A stretch of 28,125 bases of DNA from Chara braunii (GCA_003427395.1 BFEA01000087.1:2006345-2034469); one strand, 5' to 3'. Positions 10,040 to 19,191 are shown, counted from the stretch's first letter. Notes: generated by a model not told the origin, from the letters alone. Made by a program: numbers and translations.

Positions 10040-10690
10040 CCGAACTTAAAACACCTTCCCTTCTCTCTTCTCTTTCTTCATTGCGTCTTCAGCATCTTCA
10101 TAGCCTTACAGGGCTTTCCTTCTCCTGGGTTTGGCCGGTATCTCCTCAGGCCACGAGGTGGAAAATTGTCTCTCCCTCCTCTATTGTTGGTGAGAACAAA
10201 GTTTCCACCTCTCCCGCGTTGGGGGTAGGAGCCACCTCTGCCTCCTTGTGGAGAACTATAACCGCTTTGTACCGCTTTGTCCCGCTTGGAATTCCTCAAA
10301 GCTTCCATTCTCCTGGACGACAGGGCCCCGTCCCCCTCTTTCCCCACCACGGCCTCCTCAACCTTGGCCGCCTCTATGCCCTCCCCCACAGGCAACTACA
10401 ATCGCATAATCCCCTCCCTGGACTACTTGGCTGTTATCCTCCTCCAGTCAGTAATCAATCAGTTCGTAGGGCAGTTCTTCTACTCCACCTTCCTCAAATG
10501 TCACTAATAGACTGTCCTTTCCTTGGATATTCCGGAGATGGTAGTGGAAGTTAGCCTATTGTAGGAACCTGGCCTGTTCTAACGCGTGCTTGCTAAAGGC
10601 CTCATATGTTTGGCCTGGTTCCTTGGACTTCCCATACAATTGGAACTTCAATTTCTGAGGATTTGCCTATCTGACTTTTGAGTCCGAGCT
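10040..10690 (-). pseudogene. Gag remnant with Arg/Gly-rich segment (gypsy 1)
   Basis: Near 10560-10660 one frame reads KFQLYGKSKEPGQTYEAF then SKHALEQARFL, a gag-like helical segment. A second frame (10078-10395) is rich in Arg-Gly-Gly, with GRGGNF and RGGRDNFPPRGLRR, resembling the nucleic-acid-binding tail of plant gypsy Gag. No CCHC zinc knuckle is intact. Only the C-terminal part of Gag is present. Confidence 0.55.
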
Positions 10691-11271
10691 TTGTTTCTAA
10701 GCAGAATGGCTCGGTCTATCTGTTTCTTTGGGGTTTTCTGACTGAAGTTGGGCTGAATGGTCCAACTGCATGCTTTTGTGTGACTTGGGATAGACTGGAC
10801 ATTCTTTTAAGTTGAATGGTTCAATCTCTTATTTTAGTTTGCGGGAGGATTTTTTGTGAAGGGCTAAGCATTGTTTCTAAGCTGAATGGTTTAGCCTGAA
10901 GCCACACACTAAGCACGAATGAGTATAATTGGAAATACTTTATCTATATTTGCATGTGAACAGACAATTGAACATTGTTTATAAGTTGAACGATTCAACT
11001 TAAGCCATATCATTAAGAAGAGATAATTGGAAGTAAATTGGGCAAGTTGAGCATTGTTTCTTAGTTGAATGGCTCAGTCCCCTGCCCATATATTAAAGAC
11101 AAGTTAGCGAGTTATTAAATTTTGAATATTTAAACAGTTCAGGGCGACTAGGCATTGTTTCTAAGCTGAATGGTTTAGTCACATGCCCAAAGAAGAGAGA
11201 AGTAGTTGTGCAGCCTGTTCGTGTATAATCTAAGTCATGTTAGGCATTGTTTCTCAGCTGAATAGTCTAGC
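10684..11271. repeat. Array of hairpin repeats with conserved core and variable complementary arms
   Basis: At least seven units, plus a partial at 10746-10767, share a core close to ATTGTTTCTAAGCTGAATG. The core is flanked by short arms that differ between units but stay complementary. Examples are CCGAGC/GCTCGG (10684-10689/10709-10714), GGCTAAGC/GTTTAGCC (10862/10889), TTGAGC/GCTCAG (11047/11072), GACTAGGC/GTTTAGTC (11146/11173) and GTTAGGC/GTCTAGC (11239/11265), each with a 19-nt core. Weaker units lie at 10796-10823 and 10968-10998. Units are 60-106 bp apart. The right arm can also pair with the end of the core, so two alternative hairpins are possible. No coding frame is present. Confidence 0.75.
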
Positions 11272-11520
11272 AGCATGCCATATGTAAGATGGGTGAAGGG
11301 TAAATCATTTGGAAAATTAATGAACTATCTTATGTAGAAACAACTTGGGATTGTTTGTGAGAGTACTCACCTATTGTGGTATGGACTTGCATGTGATTGA
11401 GTGAGAGCTTTACTTAGTCCGAGGATAAACTTGGATAAGTAGTTATTTTAGATGCTCGCCATGTGCTGGAGCTATAGGAGTTGGTTCAATTTTTGCATTT
11501 TCTGAGTTAAGTTTTTTTTT

Positions 11521-12190
11521 TTTTTCATACTTGGCTTTATATAAATTCTGGGAAGGCGCTTTTGCTAAGGAAGTGTTGCCCAAAATTATGCAAATCCAAG
11601 GAGTTCATCAAATTGTGCCTCCTGCCAAAAAAATTGCAAATCCAAGGATTTAGTCAAATTTTATCTTTACAAAATTCAACTTTTGTCTGAGTTTTATATT
11701 TGCTTAGTGAAAATCAGGGAAACGTACTTTTCTAAAGAAGATGTTGCCCAAAGTTTTACTAAATCAGAGAGTTAGACAAAATTTCACTTTGTAAAGTCGT
11801 TATTTTTAGATTTTATATTTAGCTTTGTACAAATTTCACTTTGTATAGTTATTTTTAGATTTTATATTTAGCTTTGTACAAATTTTGGAAAGACATTTTT
11901 TTCTAGGGGAAGTAGCTGCCGAAATTTCTACAGATCTAAAGAGTCAATTAATTTTTTTTTTGCCAAAATTTAAGTTTTCTTTTGCGTTCATATTCGACTT
12001 GGTATTAAGCTGGAAAGCCTACTTCTCTACAGGAGATGATGCCCAATTTTTTACTAAATCAGGGAGTTAAACAAAATTTGATTCTGCAAAGTCAAAGATC
12101 GTTCTTAGATTTCATATTTGGGCGAGAATAAATTATGAAAAAGCACCGTCTCTAGAAGGAGTGTTGTCGATATTTCCTTAGTTTCGAGGA
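11521..12190. repeat. AT-rich degenerate tandem array, about 127-169 bp unit
   Basis: Five diverged units begin with CTTTTCTAAAGAAGATGTTG-like sequence at about 11556, 11725, 11891, 12018 and 12145. They continue with ACTAAATCAGAGAGTTAGAC, then TTTTTAGATTTTATATTT and TTTGTACAAATTTT. A recent 52-bp duplication lies inside (11779 and 11831). No gene is visible. It may be the untranslated leader or LTR region of the minus-strand gypsy, or a minor satellite. Confidence 0.65.
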
Positions 12191-13030
12191 GGTGGATTAT
12201 ATTATGACAGAAAAAAGTTTTGGCGATCTACCTCATATAGGGAAAAAATATTGCGGAAATTTTCCTTATTATTTTAACATTTATTTAGAGCTAAATTTAG
12301 ATTTATTTATTGGGAGACTCTAACTGGGATATGATATGGAGGTGTATTCTCCATGCACTTAAATTTCAGTTTAGGGATTGGTCTATGTTGTGTTACAAGT
12401 CATTTTTTACCTTTTCAATTAAAAATATGACTAGTTTCAGCGCGATCCTGCAAGGATCATTTTCTGTTATCTTTTGATAGCAGGTTGGTTGCCGATTCGT
12501 CGATTTACGATTCAATTTCAACTCATTCTTGCAACTCAACCTAAGGCCTTAGCCCCTTTGGGTTTTTACCCGGACTTTTACTAAATGGTCATTTAAAAAG
12601 GGCTTCAATATTTTATTTGGGAAGGTTGGACGAAGGTTCGGGCTTGTGTGGATAAGGCAAGGGGTGTGAGTGCAGAGAGTGGTTGAAGGTGACCCCGTGT
12701 AGTGCGTGGTTTGCCGATGTTAAATCCTTGGTGTGATTGCAGATATGTTTTGTGAGTTGAAGTCCAGATTTGACTTTGTATGTAATCATATGTATATCCT
12801 TTGAAGGGAATCACACTATGATTGTGAGAATGATCGTAGTGTGTCCTATACCCCGCTGTATTTATATTTTATGTATTCGCGCGGTCTACCATGACCGTGC
12901 GTAATGATTAAACAATCAAACAGATATGTATTGAGAGAAAAGGAAGGATCCCTTTTATCTTTTGCTTCTTAAAATTTTTATAGTTGGACGTTAATGTTCA
13001 TGGCGGCTATCCAAGTCAAACCCCTTGACC
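12191..13030. other. No gene recognised; AT-rich spacer
   Basis: The sequence is AT-rich to about 12450, then mixed. CCTAAGGCCTTAG at about 12540 is a short palindrome. By position the LTR of gypsy 1 could lie here, but no matching partner or terminal repeat was found. Confidence 0.35.
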
Positions 13031-13417
13031 TGTTTCCAGGCCTCTGATGATGGAGCCTCATTCTTTTGATCAGAGGTGTTTTGTCGCCACAAAGGGCCAA
13101 GGCCCGCCTACCACTCGCCTGCGCAAGGTGCAGAAGAGGGTAGAACTCGCAATTGCCTTCGCGATTGTCTACGTCGAGAGACTAACCTTCAAGAAGTGTG
13201 TCAGTCGACACTTGAGTGTCCAAGATGACCCTCAAAGCCATTGAGGATCGCATGATTATGGGTACCACATAGTACGTCATTCTTACGACTGCTTGCGTAT
13301 TCATGCATGGCTAAGTCGATATGACAAAGTATATGTCGCTGCGATATTTATTTAGAGTCTCGCGCATGTCTTTTGCTTATTTTGTTGTCAAAAGGTTATG
13401 GGTTGGATACAAAAAGG
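13030..13417. other. Hairpin-rich stretch upstream of element A
   Basis: Short perfect inverted repeats follow one another: CCTCTGA/TCAGAGG, GGGCC-AA-GGCCC, GACACT-TG-AGTGTC and CCTCA/TGAGG, all between about 13036 and 13250. The open frame 13047-13244 resembles nothing I know. Confidence 0.4.
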
Positions 13418-13885
13418 GACTAGGCGCGATTTATATGAGAAACTTGTTCTTTATTTGGCGAGGTGTATCGCGTGGTTAGATGGGCCATCCTACTTGACAG
13501 GCGTTGAACTGCGCTTGGGACATCAACCCTCGGAGCGTCAGTTCACACGCGGGTCCGATTAAGGCATTCGACCACGCGTACCCCCGATGCTACATCGTAC
13601 TAGAAACGCCCTCGGGTGGGCCACCTCTGCGATTGCAACTGAGTAACTTCCGCATGTGGTTTGGTAGCTCAGCGGGGATACGCCTGTCCAAGGGTGGTGA
13701 CAGCCCCTTGGGCAGAGGTAAGTTGTGCCTCGCGTGGCCCCAATTCTGTCGTAGTGGTTCGCGAGAGGTGCGGCTGGCGCACTGGGCCGGAGCAGCAAAA
13801 GCTCCACTATGATAAAAAGTCCTGCAAAATCCTGCGTGACGCTGTCGGGAGGGTCCCCCTGCGGGACCGATGCGCTCGACAGCGT
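13418..13885 (+). other. Structured element A (multi-branched, copy of 19766-20252)
   Basis: It aligns with the element at 19766-20252 from AAAGGGACTAGG to CCGATGCGCTCGACA. Shared blocks include TAGCTC-GGGGATACGCC, AAGGGTGGTGACAGCCCCTT and CTGTCGTAG. Predicted stems are GGCGT/ACGCC (13500-13504/13606-13610) enclosing an arm at 13505-13515/13534-13545; CTGTCCAAGGG/CCCTTGGGCAG (13684-13694/13705-13715, one G-T); CTCGCG/CGCGAG (13729/13760); and GGTCCC/GGGACC (13852/13863). Stem bases differ from the other copy but remain paired. No long conserved frame explains the similarity. TAGCTCAGCGGG resembles a pol III A box, but no good B box follows. The strand is assigned by its orientation relative to gypsy 2. 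Confidence 0.6.
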
Positions 13886-14103
13886 GTCGTGTCCTATTTG
13901 CGCCGACGACCCTTTTTGGGTCTCCGCGGAAGAGTTTGCGCTTGAACAAAACGTTTCGCACAAGCTACTCCCCACGTGGTTTGGACCTTGGACCGTCACA
14001 TCAGTCGTAGTCAAGGAGCCCGATGACCCATAATTTGTGATCAATATCCGGCCACACCTACTAGTCCACCCGGTTTTCCACGCCTCCAAGCTGGCTACGG
14101 GAA
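13870..14103 (+). pseudogene. Integrase C-terminal fragment 1 (gypsy 2)
   Basis: The frame reads ALDSVSCPICADD, then FWVSAEEFALEQNVSHKLL, PTWFGPWTVTSVV, one in-frame stop, INIRPHLLVHPVFHASKLAT. These match the C-terminal domain of Ty3/gypsy integrases: KLxPxWxGPxxV, then HPVFHxSxL just before the chromodomain. Homology ends at about 14100, directly before an AT-rich insertion. The catalytic core that should precede it is not recognisable upstream of element A. Confidence 0.8.
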
Positions 14104-14558
14104 ACTCCTCGGATAGATAGAATGAATTTAATTTCTAGATAGTAAGTAAGAATAATTAAATTAAATTACAGGGCAATCCGCAGGAAACCAACATATGTCT
14201 ATGTAGGATCCTCAAAGACTTTACGTGGAGCTACTACTAATTAATAATAGAAAAGAAAGACCAATGACTTGTGAGTATATGTATGATAGATACCTAGTAA
14301 ACAAATAAAAATAGGTATTATAGTACCATTAAAGAAAGGAGCACCGGTGGAAACTTCTCTTTGAGCTAATGGATGAAAAAGCGCAGGTGTCGTCGTACCA
14401 CAGAGAACAACCAAACAAATTATACAAAGGAGCGTTAGTTGTAGTTTGAGAATCGGTTAGATTTTAGATAGGTGATCGTCGGCGCCAGTCGTTCTATTCT
14501 TTTTTAAAAGAACCAAACATAGGCTTGCCAAAAAACTTAAAAGTCCGAGCTTGAACCA
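14104..14558. other. AT-rich insertion within the integrase tail
   Basis: About 455 bp separate SKLAT from TPTNSDDFPDQRS, which should be adjacent in the integrase. Base composition changes sharply from GC-rich to AT-rich, with AATTAAATTAAATTA and many stops. The ends show no clear target-site duplication, LTR or splice consensus. It could be a small non-autonomous insertion. Confidence 0.5.
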
Positions 14559-14655
14559 TGTCTTCCAAACACCAACCAACAGCGACGACTTCCCTGACCA
14601 ACGATCGCAAGACCCTCCTTCGATGGACGGTCATCAGGAGATAGATCACGCTGTC
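14559..14655 (+). pseudogene. Integrase tail fragment 2 (gypsy 2)
   Basis: The frame reads NSDDFPDQRSQDPPSMDGHQ then EIDHAV. This is the short acidic linker that, in plant gypsy elements of this type, joins the HPVFHASKL motif to the chromodomain. It stops where the hairpin-rich insertion begins, and the continuation is found near 20253. Confidence 0.6.
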
Positions 14656-14659
14656 AGGG

Positions 14660-14709
14660 CAAATACCCTGACAAGGGTATTTGTCGGGGTTTTTCAACGT
14701 CAGACGTTG
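14660..14709. repeat. Two adjacent perfect hairpins
   Basis: CAAATACCCT (14660-14669) pairs with AGGGTATTTG (14674-14683) around GACA, and CAACGT pairs with ACGTTG (14695-14709) around CAG. They open the long hairpin-rich insertion. Confidence 0.7.
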
Positions 14710-15113
14710 TCCGACTCTTTCGCTGGATTGAAGGGCTTGATGAGATTCACGTTGCCAAAAGTTTATTCAGACCAGACTTGTGACGAGAGACTAAAAGTTT
14801 TCGAGCCTTAGTCTGGACGCCTGTGACGTCCGAGAGTAGCAACAATAAGTGGAAGTGCTTGCTTTTGTCGAAGCCGTAGGAATGTGCGGACATGGGAACG
14901 CTGAAGTTAAACCTATTCTACCTAAAATATAGCAGCCGCTCGATTTAGGGCCTAAGTAGGCTAAGAAGAGGGATGCGCCGGGTATAGGACTGCGACACAG
15001 GGGGAATAGGAAGAAAGGGTTTTTCGGGGTCGCGGAGGTTGACATCGAGCCAAGGGGTTGATAGGCCGATGCCGAGATCGCGCGGCCAATTGACGGGGTA
15101 AGGCCTGCCGGCA
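14710..15113. other. No gene recognised
   Basis: The sequence is GC-balanced and I could support no long repeat or protein in it. Minus-strand frames running into the following GC repeat read as Ala/Pro/Cys-rich artefacts. Confidence 0.35.
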
Positions 15114-15236
15114 GGGCCTGCAGGGCCACAGGCAGGCAGGCAAGGCCTGCAGGGCCGCAGGCAGGCAGGGCCTGCAGGGCCGCAGGCAGGCAGGGCCTGC
15201 GAGGCCATAGGCAGGCACGGCCTGCAAAGCCCCGGC
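15114..15236. repeat. GC-rich tandem repeat, 25-bp unit
   Basis: About five units of GGGCCTGCAGGGCCGCAGG followed by CAGGCA start at 15114, 15144, 15168, 15193 and 15218. The last is partial and the first carries extra GGCA. Proline/alanine-rich minus-strand frames come from this repeat. Confidence 0.85.
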
Positions 15237-15526
15237 ATGGGGGATAGCTAGTGGGCAAGCTCTTCTTATAGAAGAGTTGCTCCTACCTCTACTGTGGTAG
15301 GAGCTAGCCCAGTGGGTACTGGTACGTGACTGTCACCCCATTGATATGGGGATCGAACCTGACCAGCCGTGCTACCGGGCTAGCTCCTTTTGGAGCAGCC
15401 CACTATGCTAGGGCAGTTGAGCGCGGCCTGTTTCAGCCGTGCGATCTTCGAGATCGCGCGGCTGAAATCAGCCACGTCGTAGATGAGCATGGCCCCACGC
15501 ATGAATCGAGAAATGGTCCAAAATCC

Positions 15527-15608
15527 CGGTAGGGATTTGAACCCGAGTCTGCATTTCAACCAGCTCGTGGATATGCCATGAGCACGTGAAGTGACCGTTG
15601 GCCTAGCG
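15527..15608 (-). other. tRNA-like sequence (possible SINE head or tRNA relic)
   Basis: On the minus strand an A-box-like TAGGCCAACGG is followed about 58 nt later by GGGTTCAAATCCC, which fits the pol III B box GGTTCRANNCC. Between them GCTCATGG and CCACGAGC form an arm. A full acceptor stem and a normal 7-nt anticodon loop are not evident, so this is not called as a functional tRNA. It lies inside the hairpin-rich region. Confidence 0.4.
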
Positions 15609-16266
15609 AAGAAAATAAAAATAAAAATAAAAAAACTGAAACAAGTGCGCCACATGGCGCTGTGAGAACTGACTGGGGCTTTCAGCCCTCAGTGCACCTG
15701 ACGGTGCCCGTTTTGAACGGGCAACCGTTTTTTTTCCACAGGTATGAACTTTCTTTTTAGATTGCTTTTCTTTTTGTTTTTCTTTTTGTTTTTTTTAGAT
15801 TTTGTTTTTAGATTTTTTTAGGATCTAGCATTCATTTTGAATGAACGGCCACTACAAAAAAAAACACAAAAAAAAAAGAAAAAGAAAAAAAAAAAACAAA
15901 ATGAAAGAGCACCTGTTGGCGCGATGGGGACTGTTGGGACCTGTAGCCCCTGCGACATGACAAGGCGCCTGTTGAAGATGGGCGACTGTGTTTTAGGTAA
16001 GTTTTTTTCTTTTCCTTTTTTAAATTTTCTTAGATTTTGTTTTTTTTTAGTTCTTGTTCAGATTTTGTTGTTTTGTTTGAGGGGTGTACCCGTTCGTTTT
16101 CGAACGAATGGGGTGGAAAAAAAAAAAAAAAAAAAAAAAGTATGACTGTGCTAGACTATCTTGTCGGGCTCCACCGGGTCATCAGGGGGTTGGGCCGCAA
16201 CAGTCCATCCAAGGATGGACGAAATCGAATGAATCTTCTGCTACAACATGGAAATATTCTATGGTG

Positions 16267-16291
16267 CTACTACTACTACTACTACTACTAC
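16267..16291. repeat. (CTA)n microsatellite
   Basis: About eight copies of CTA. It encodes a Tyr run in one frame, with no gene context. Confidence 0.9.
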
Positions 16292-16909
16292 CAAGGAGAC
16301 TGGCAACGAAGGGTTTCAGCGGCCAAGAAGGTAAGTCTCCAGCTTTGCAGCTCCCTCGTCCCTGCGCCCGTTCACTTAGTGAACAGGCTACGGTTGGAAA
16401 CATCACCCGAACCTGGCACTGTGGATGGCCGAGTGCGGGCGCGCGTTGCAGCAGGGGGAGTAGAAGACCCTGTTGAGCTGGACTCTAGTCGGACTCCATG
16501 AAAAGACTAGGGGAGGCAGCTCATTTTGAAAACGAGCTGCCCCTACACAGGAAAATGAGGGGGCAGGGTGAAGAAGAAAAGGGAAAGAAAGGAAGGGGAA
16601 AAAAGGGGTAACGGTCGCGAATGTGGCCACGGCCGTGGGACAGGTGCAGCCCCTAGAAGATTCTAGGGGCTGATGGGACTGCGCCTGTTCAGTTGAACAG
16701 GCTGCAGAGAATGGCTGGGTACAGTCATTTCATGGAGCATGTGGCCTTCGGGAAAGACCAGATGCCTCCGGGAATGGATGACCTTGGTTCCCGTAGGGGA
16801 AAACCAAGGTTCAGAGCTCCTGGCCATCGATTTAGATCAAGGGCCAGGAGCTCTGACGAATTTTTGCCTGGCTGTGGGCAAGGCAGCTGCCCACATGCCT
16901 TCAGCTAGC

Positions 16910-16917
16910 TATAAAAG
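16910..16917 (+). promoter_or_regulatory. TATA box candidate
   Basis: TATAAAAG is a strong plant-type TATA element. Downstream sequence (17038-17050 and 17442-17458) shares blocks with a second TATA-bearing segment at 27739-27940. That suggests a retroelement LTR promoter rather than a host gene promoter; no transcript evidence is available. Confidence 0.4.
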
Positions 16918-17281
16918 CCAGCACTGCACCCAGCAGCCTCACACTTGTGGCAGTGTTGCTGGGACATTCACTTGAGTGAATGCTGGATGGCTGCTGTTGT
17001 GGGGCGGTGCTGCCGGTGGAGTGCTGGAGTGGAGAGTGGAGGTCTGCAGGATGAGGGGAGACGCTGTTGGAGGAGGAAAAGGGAGGCTGCCATAGCCACC
17101 GCTTCATTTGGTGAAGTGCAGGGAAGGTGCTGCCTGCACAGCGCGGCGGCGACAACTATTTTTGTTGTGGTGCAGGGAAGGCTCTGTCCGTTTTGCACGG
17201 CGACAACTTTGAATTTTTGGCAATGTTGCGGGAATGCTGCTGAATTTTTTTCGGCACAATTGTGATTGTTTTGGCAGTGAC

Positions 17282-17520
17282 GCGGAAGCGCTGCCGGATT
17301 CTTGCGGCGGCAGCATTGGATTTAACGGCAGTAGTGCAGAAGCGTTACAATTTTTTTGCGGCAACAGCACTGGATTTAGTGGCGGTGATGCGGGAGTGCT
17401 GCCGGATTTTTGCAGCGGCGGTATTGGTTTTAATGGCAGTGGTGCGGAAGCGCTGCCGGGTTTTCATGGCGATGGCGGCGACGGCATTTTGATGGAGGAA
17501 GTGCTGCCATTTTTTTTGGC
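17282..17520. repeat. 54-bp tandem repeat, four units plus partials
   Basis: Units at 17282, 17336, 17390 and 17444 are each exactly 54 bp and begin with GCGGAAGCGCTGCCGG or variants. Fainter copies lie upstream (about 17228) and downstream (about 17498). Since 54 is divisible by three, three different frames stay open and give 18-residue repeats (for example AEALPDFC-GGSIGFNGS-like). Coding status cannot be decided from this. The G-rich plus strand continues with TGCGGC words to about 18060. Confidence 0.85.
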
Positions 17521-18434
17521 ACGGAGGCAGCAACATTTTTCGGTGGGACCATGCTGCCGAGATTGGTAGTGGTATCGACGTTAGTTTCTTGAGGTTATCC
17601 TGGCGGCATATCGGCAGCATTATTGTGAGAGAAGATTGTTGTGGGTTTTTGCGTCGCAGTGGAGGCAGTTTTGGTGTGTGATCAGGCGGTGGTGTTGCGT
17701 GGCAGCCATGGTACCGGTTTTGACGGCGCGGCGAGTGGCAGTTCCGCGCTTTATTTCTTTGTGGTGTGCGGCAACTATGGTGGATCTCAGTATGACCTAG
17801 AAGTTGGGCTAGCGCAGGTGCACGATTGGATCTGTGCGGCAGTGGTGCGTGGGCCGGCGACGTGAGGAAAGTGCAGAATGAATGCTTGCGGCAACAGTTG
17901 TTGTAGTGCGGTACTTGCGGTTTGTGCCAGAAGGACATCGTTATTTTTTTTAAGCTCGCGGCACATGCGGTTTGGACCAGGGTCACCTTTAATTTTTTTT
18001 TGCGGCACGCAGTGCAAGCGGTTTTGAGTTCTGAACCACCTAGTGTTGCGGCGATGGTGTGGGACTGTCATGGGACCATTTTGGGACTAGGTGGAGTGGT
18101 TGTTGTGATCGGGACCGGCATGTTGGTGTGGCTATTGTAAGCGGACAAGGTGATTGGAGGCGGTATGGACTTGCAGTTGGTTGGGGAGTATCCTTGGTGG
18201 GGGAAGTACAGTTGAGACTATGTTGGGGCAGCCTGGGACATTGTGACCACGTGAAAACTCATTTGTGGGAACACCCTCCTGGAGGGCTATCTCGCTTGAG
18301 TTTTTTGTGTGGTCCAACCTCTGTTCTTTTGAACAATTGAGAGAGGGCGTGGACCGTGATTCAGGTGGAAGGTCGCAACCTGTGGAGCTGTGAGCCACAC
18401 AGTTTCATGTGAGCCGCGTATTTTCATATCCAAC
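17521..18434. other. No gene; G/T-rich sequence
   Basis: The plus strand is G/T-rich with recurring TGCGGCA and GTGGTG words. The long minus-strand frame through it (17345-17986) is explained by the strand bias and the adjacent 54-bp repeat. No recognisable protein. Confidence 0.4.
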
Positions 18435-18576
18435 GGCGATCTTTTTCTTTTGATTGGGATATTAACCCGGCTTTCTTGAGTGGGCCGGACCAAACTTCAC
18501 TCAAGGCGATCTTTTTCTTTTGATTGGGATATTAACCCGGCTTTCTTGAGTGGGCCGGACCAAACTTCACTCAAGG
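18435..18576. repeat. Perfect 70-bp tandem duplication
   Basis: Two copies, 18435-18504 and 18505-18574, look identical base for base. Each contains CTTGAGT and its complement ACTCAAG, so each can form a hairpin. Perfect identity in otherwise diverged DNA implies a recent duplication or an assembly artefact. Confidence 0.95.
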
Positions 18577-19085
18577 TCGGTTGAATGACTCAGACTCCCC
18601 TTCAAACCTGTGTGAACCCACACTTTGCTTGACCCTGTTGTTTTGAACGTTCGAAAGAAAGGTAGAGAAAGTTGTGCAAGTCATGCATGTGAATGGGAAG
18701 GTCAGACGTGAGTCTGGGATTGTATTGTTTTCTTTTGAACTTGTTTTCTATGCATGTTGCGCAGGTAGGTAAAAGGATGCTTGCAAAGGAGATTGATTAT
18801 GCCTATTTGAGAGAAGGGAAAATGATTGTCTTCCCTTTACTTCTCACCTACCTGGATGTCAATAAGGACTTGTTGTTCTGAAAAAGGTTAATTCAATGCA
18901 TGTCGTAAAATGGATACGATTGAAATAAAGCAGATAAGGTCAAATGGACTTAGTCTTTTCCCATGATTGACCCGTTCTATCCCGAATGACCTTATCTACC
19001 TGTACTTGTCCAAATGATTCTCATTTTCTGTCTCCTCTTATTCTTTTCGCCTAAGTTACCCTGAACTTATGAGGAGAAATAAGGA
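18577..19085. other. No gene; 9-bp inverted repeat around a short ORF
   Basis: CAGGTAGGT (about 18763) and ACCTACCTG (about 18847) bracket about 75 bp that contain AAGGGAA/TTCCCTT. The 62-codon frame over this (18693-18881) has no recognisable similarity. Confidence 0.35.
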
Positions 19086-19191
19086 CAACTGAGAGTTAGT
19101 TGCAGTGGACACATCTTCTATCTCTAGGAAGCATCAAACAACTGAGAGCTAGTTGCAGTGGACACATCTTCTATCTCTAGGAAGCATCTGG
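19086..19191. repeat. 53-bp tandem duplication
   Basis: CAACTGAGAG-TAGTTGCAG and the following sequence to GGAAGCATC are repeated with period 53 (19086 and 19139) and one or two differences. Each copy starts with CAACT/AGTTG, a small hairpin. Confidence 0.9.

Larger units (their letters stand above)
7370..10690 (-). mobile_element. Degenerate Ty3/gypsy retrotransposon (gag-PR-RT-RH-INT)
   Basis: Read on the minus strand from 10690 down to 7370, recognisable segments follow in canonical Ty3/gypsy order: gag with an Arg/Gly-rich region, aspartic protease, reverse transcriptase, RNase H, then integrase zinc-binding region and core start. Stop codons and frameshifts occur throughout, and the RT carries an 83-bp tandem duplication. 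The element stops shortly after the first integrase Asp, so the rest of the integrase and the 3' LTR are missing. Upstream, gag begins abruptly next to the hairpin array at 10684. No LTR pair was found. Confidence 0.85.
15260..16982. repeat. Chain of consecutive perfect hairpins
   Basis: Unusually strong inverted repeats follow each other. Examples: CTCTTCT-TAT-AGAAGAG (15260-15276); GCTCCTACC/GGTAGGAGC (15279/15296); GGAGCTAGCCC/GGGCTAGCTCC (15300/15377); a 16-bp stem with one G-T (15431-15446/15452-15467); GCCCGTT-TTG-AACGGGC (15706-15722); GTCCATCC/GGATGGAC (16203/16213); GGCAGCTC/GAGCTGCC (16515/16534); a 12-bp stem with GA between arms (16647/16661); GCCTGTTCA/TGAACAGGC (16683/16694); ACCTTGGTT/AACCAAGGT (16781/16802); a 14-bp stem (16812-16825/16842-16855); GTGGGCA/TGCCCAC (16874/16888); CATTCACT/AGTGAATG (16965/16975). 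The stems are unrelated in sequence. Confidence 0.75.

Noticed and set aside
10684-11271. CRISPR-like array
   Set aside because: Units are regularly spaced, but the spacers are irregular (60-106 bp), the units diverged, and the context is a eukaryotic retroelement.
13660-13780. tRNA gene at TAGCTCAGCGGG
   Set aside because: The A-box word fits, but there is no proper B box or cloverleaf, and the surrounding fold is different.
14791-15258. Minus-strand Pro/Ala/Cys-rich frames over the 25-bp GC repeat
   Set aside because: Three overlapping frames are open because of the repeat; no motif and no start context.
17345-17986. 213-codon minus-strand frame
   Set aside because: Explained by the 54-bp repeat and G/T strand bias; the opposite strand is equally open and no family is recognisable.
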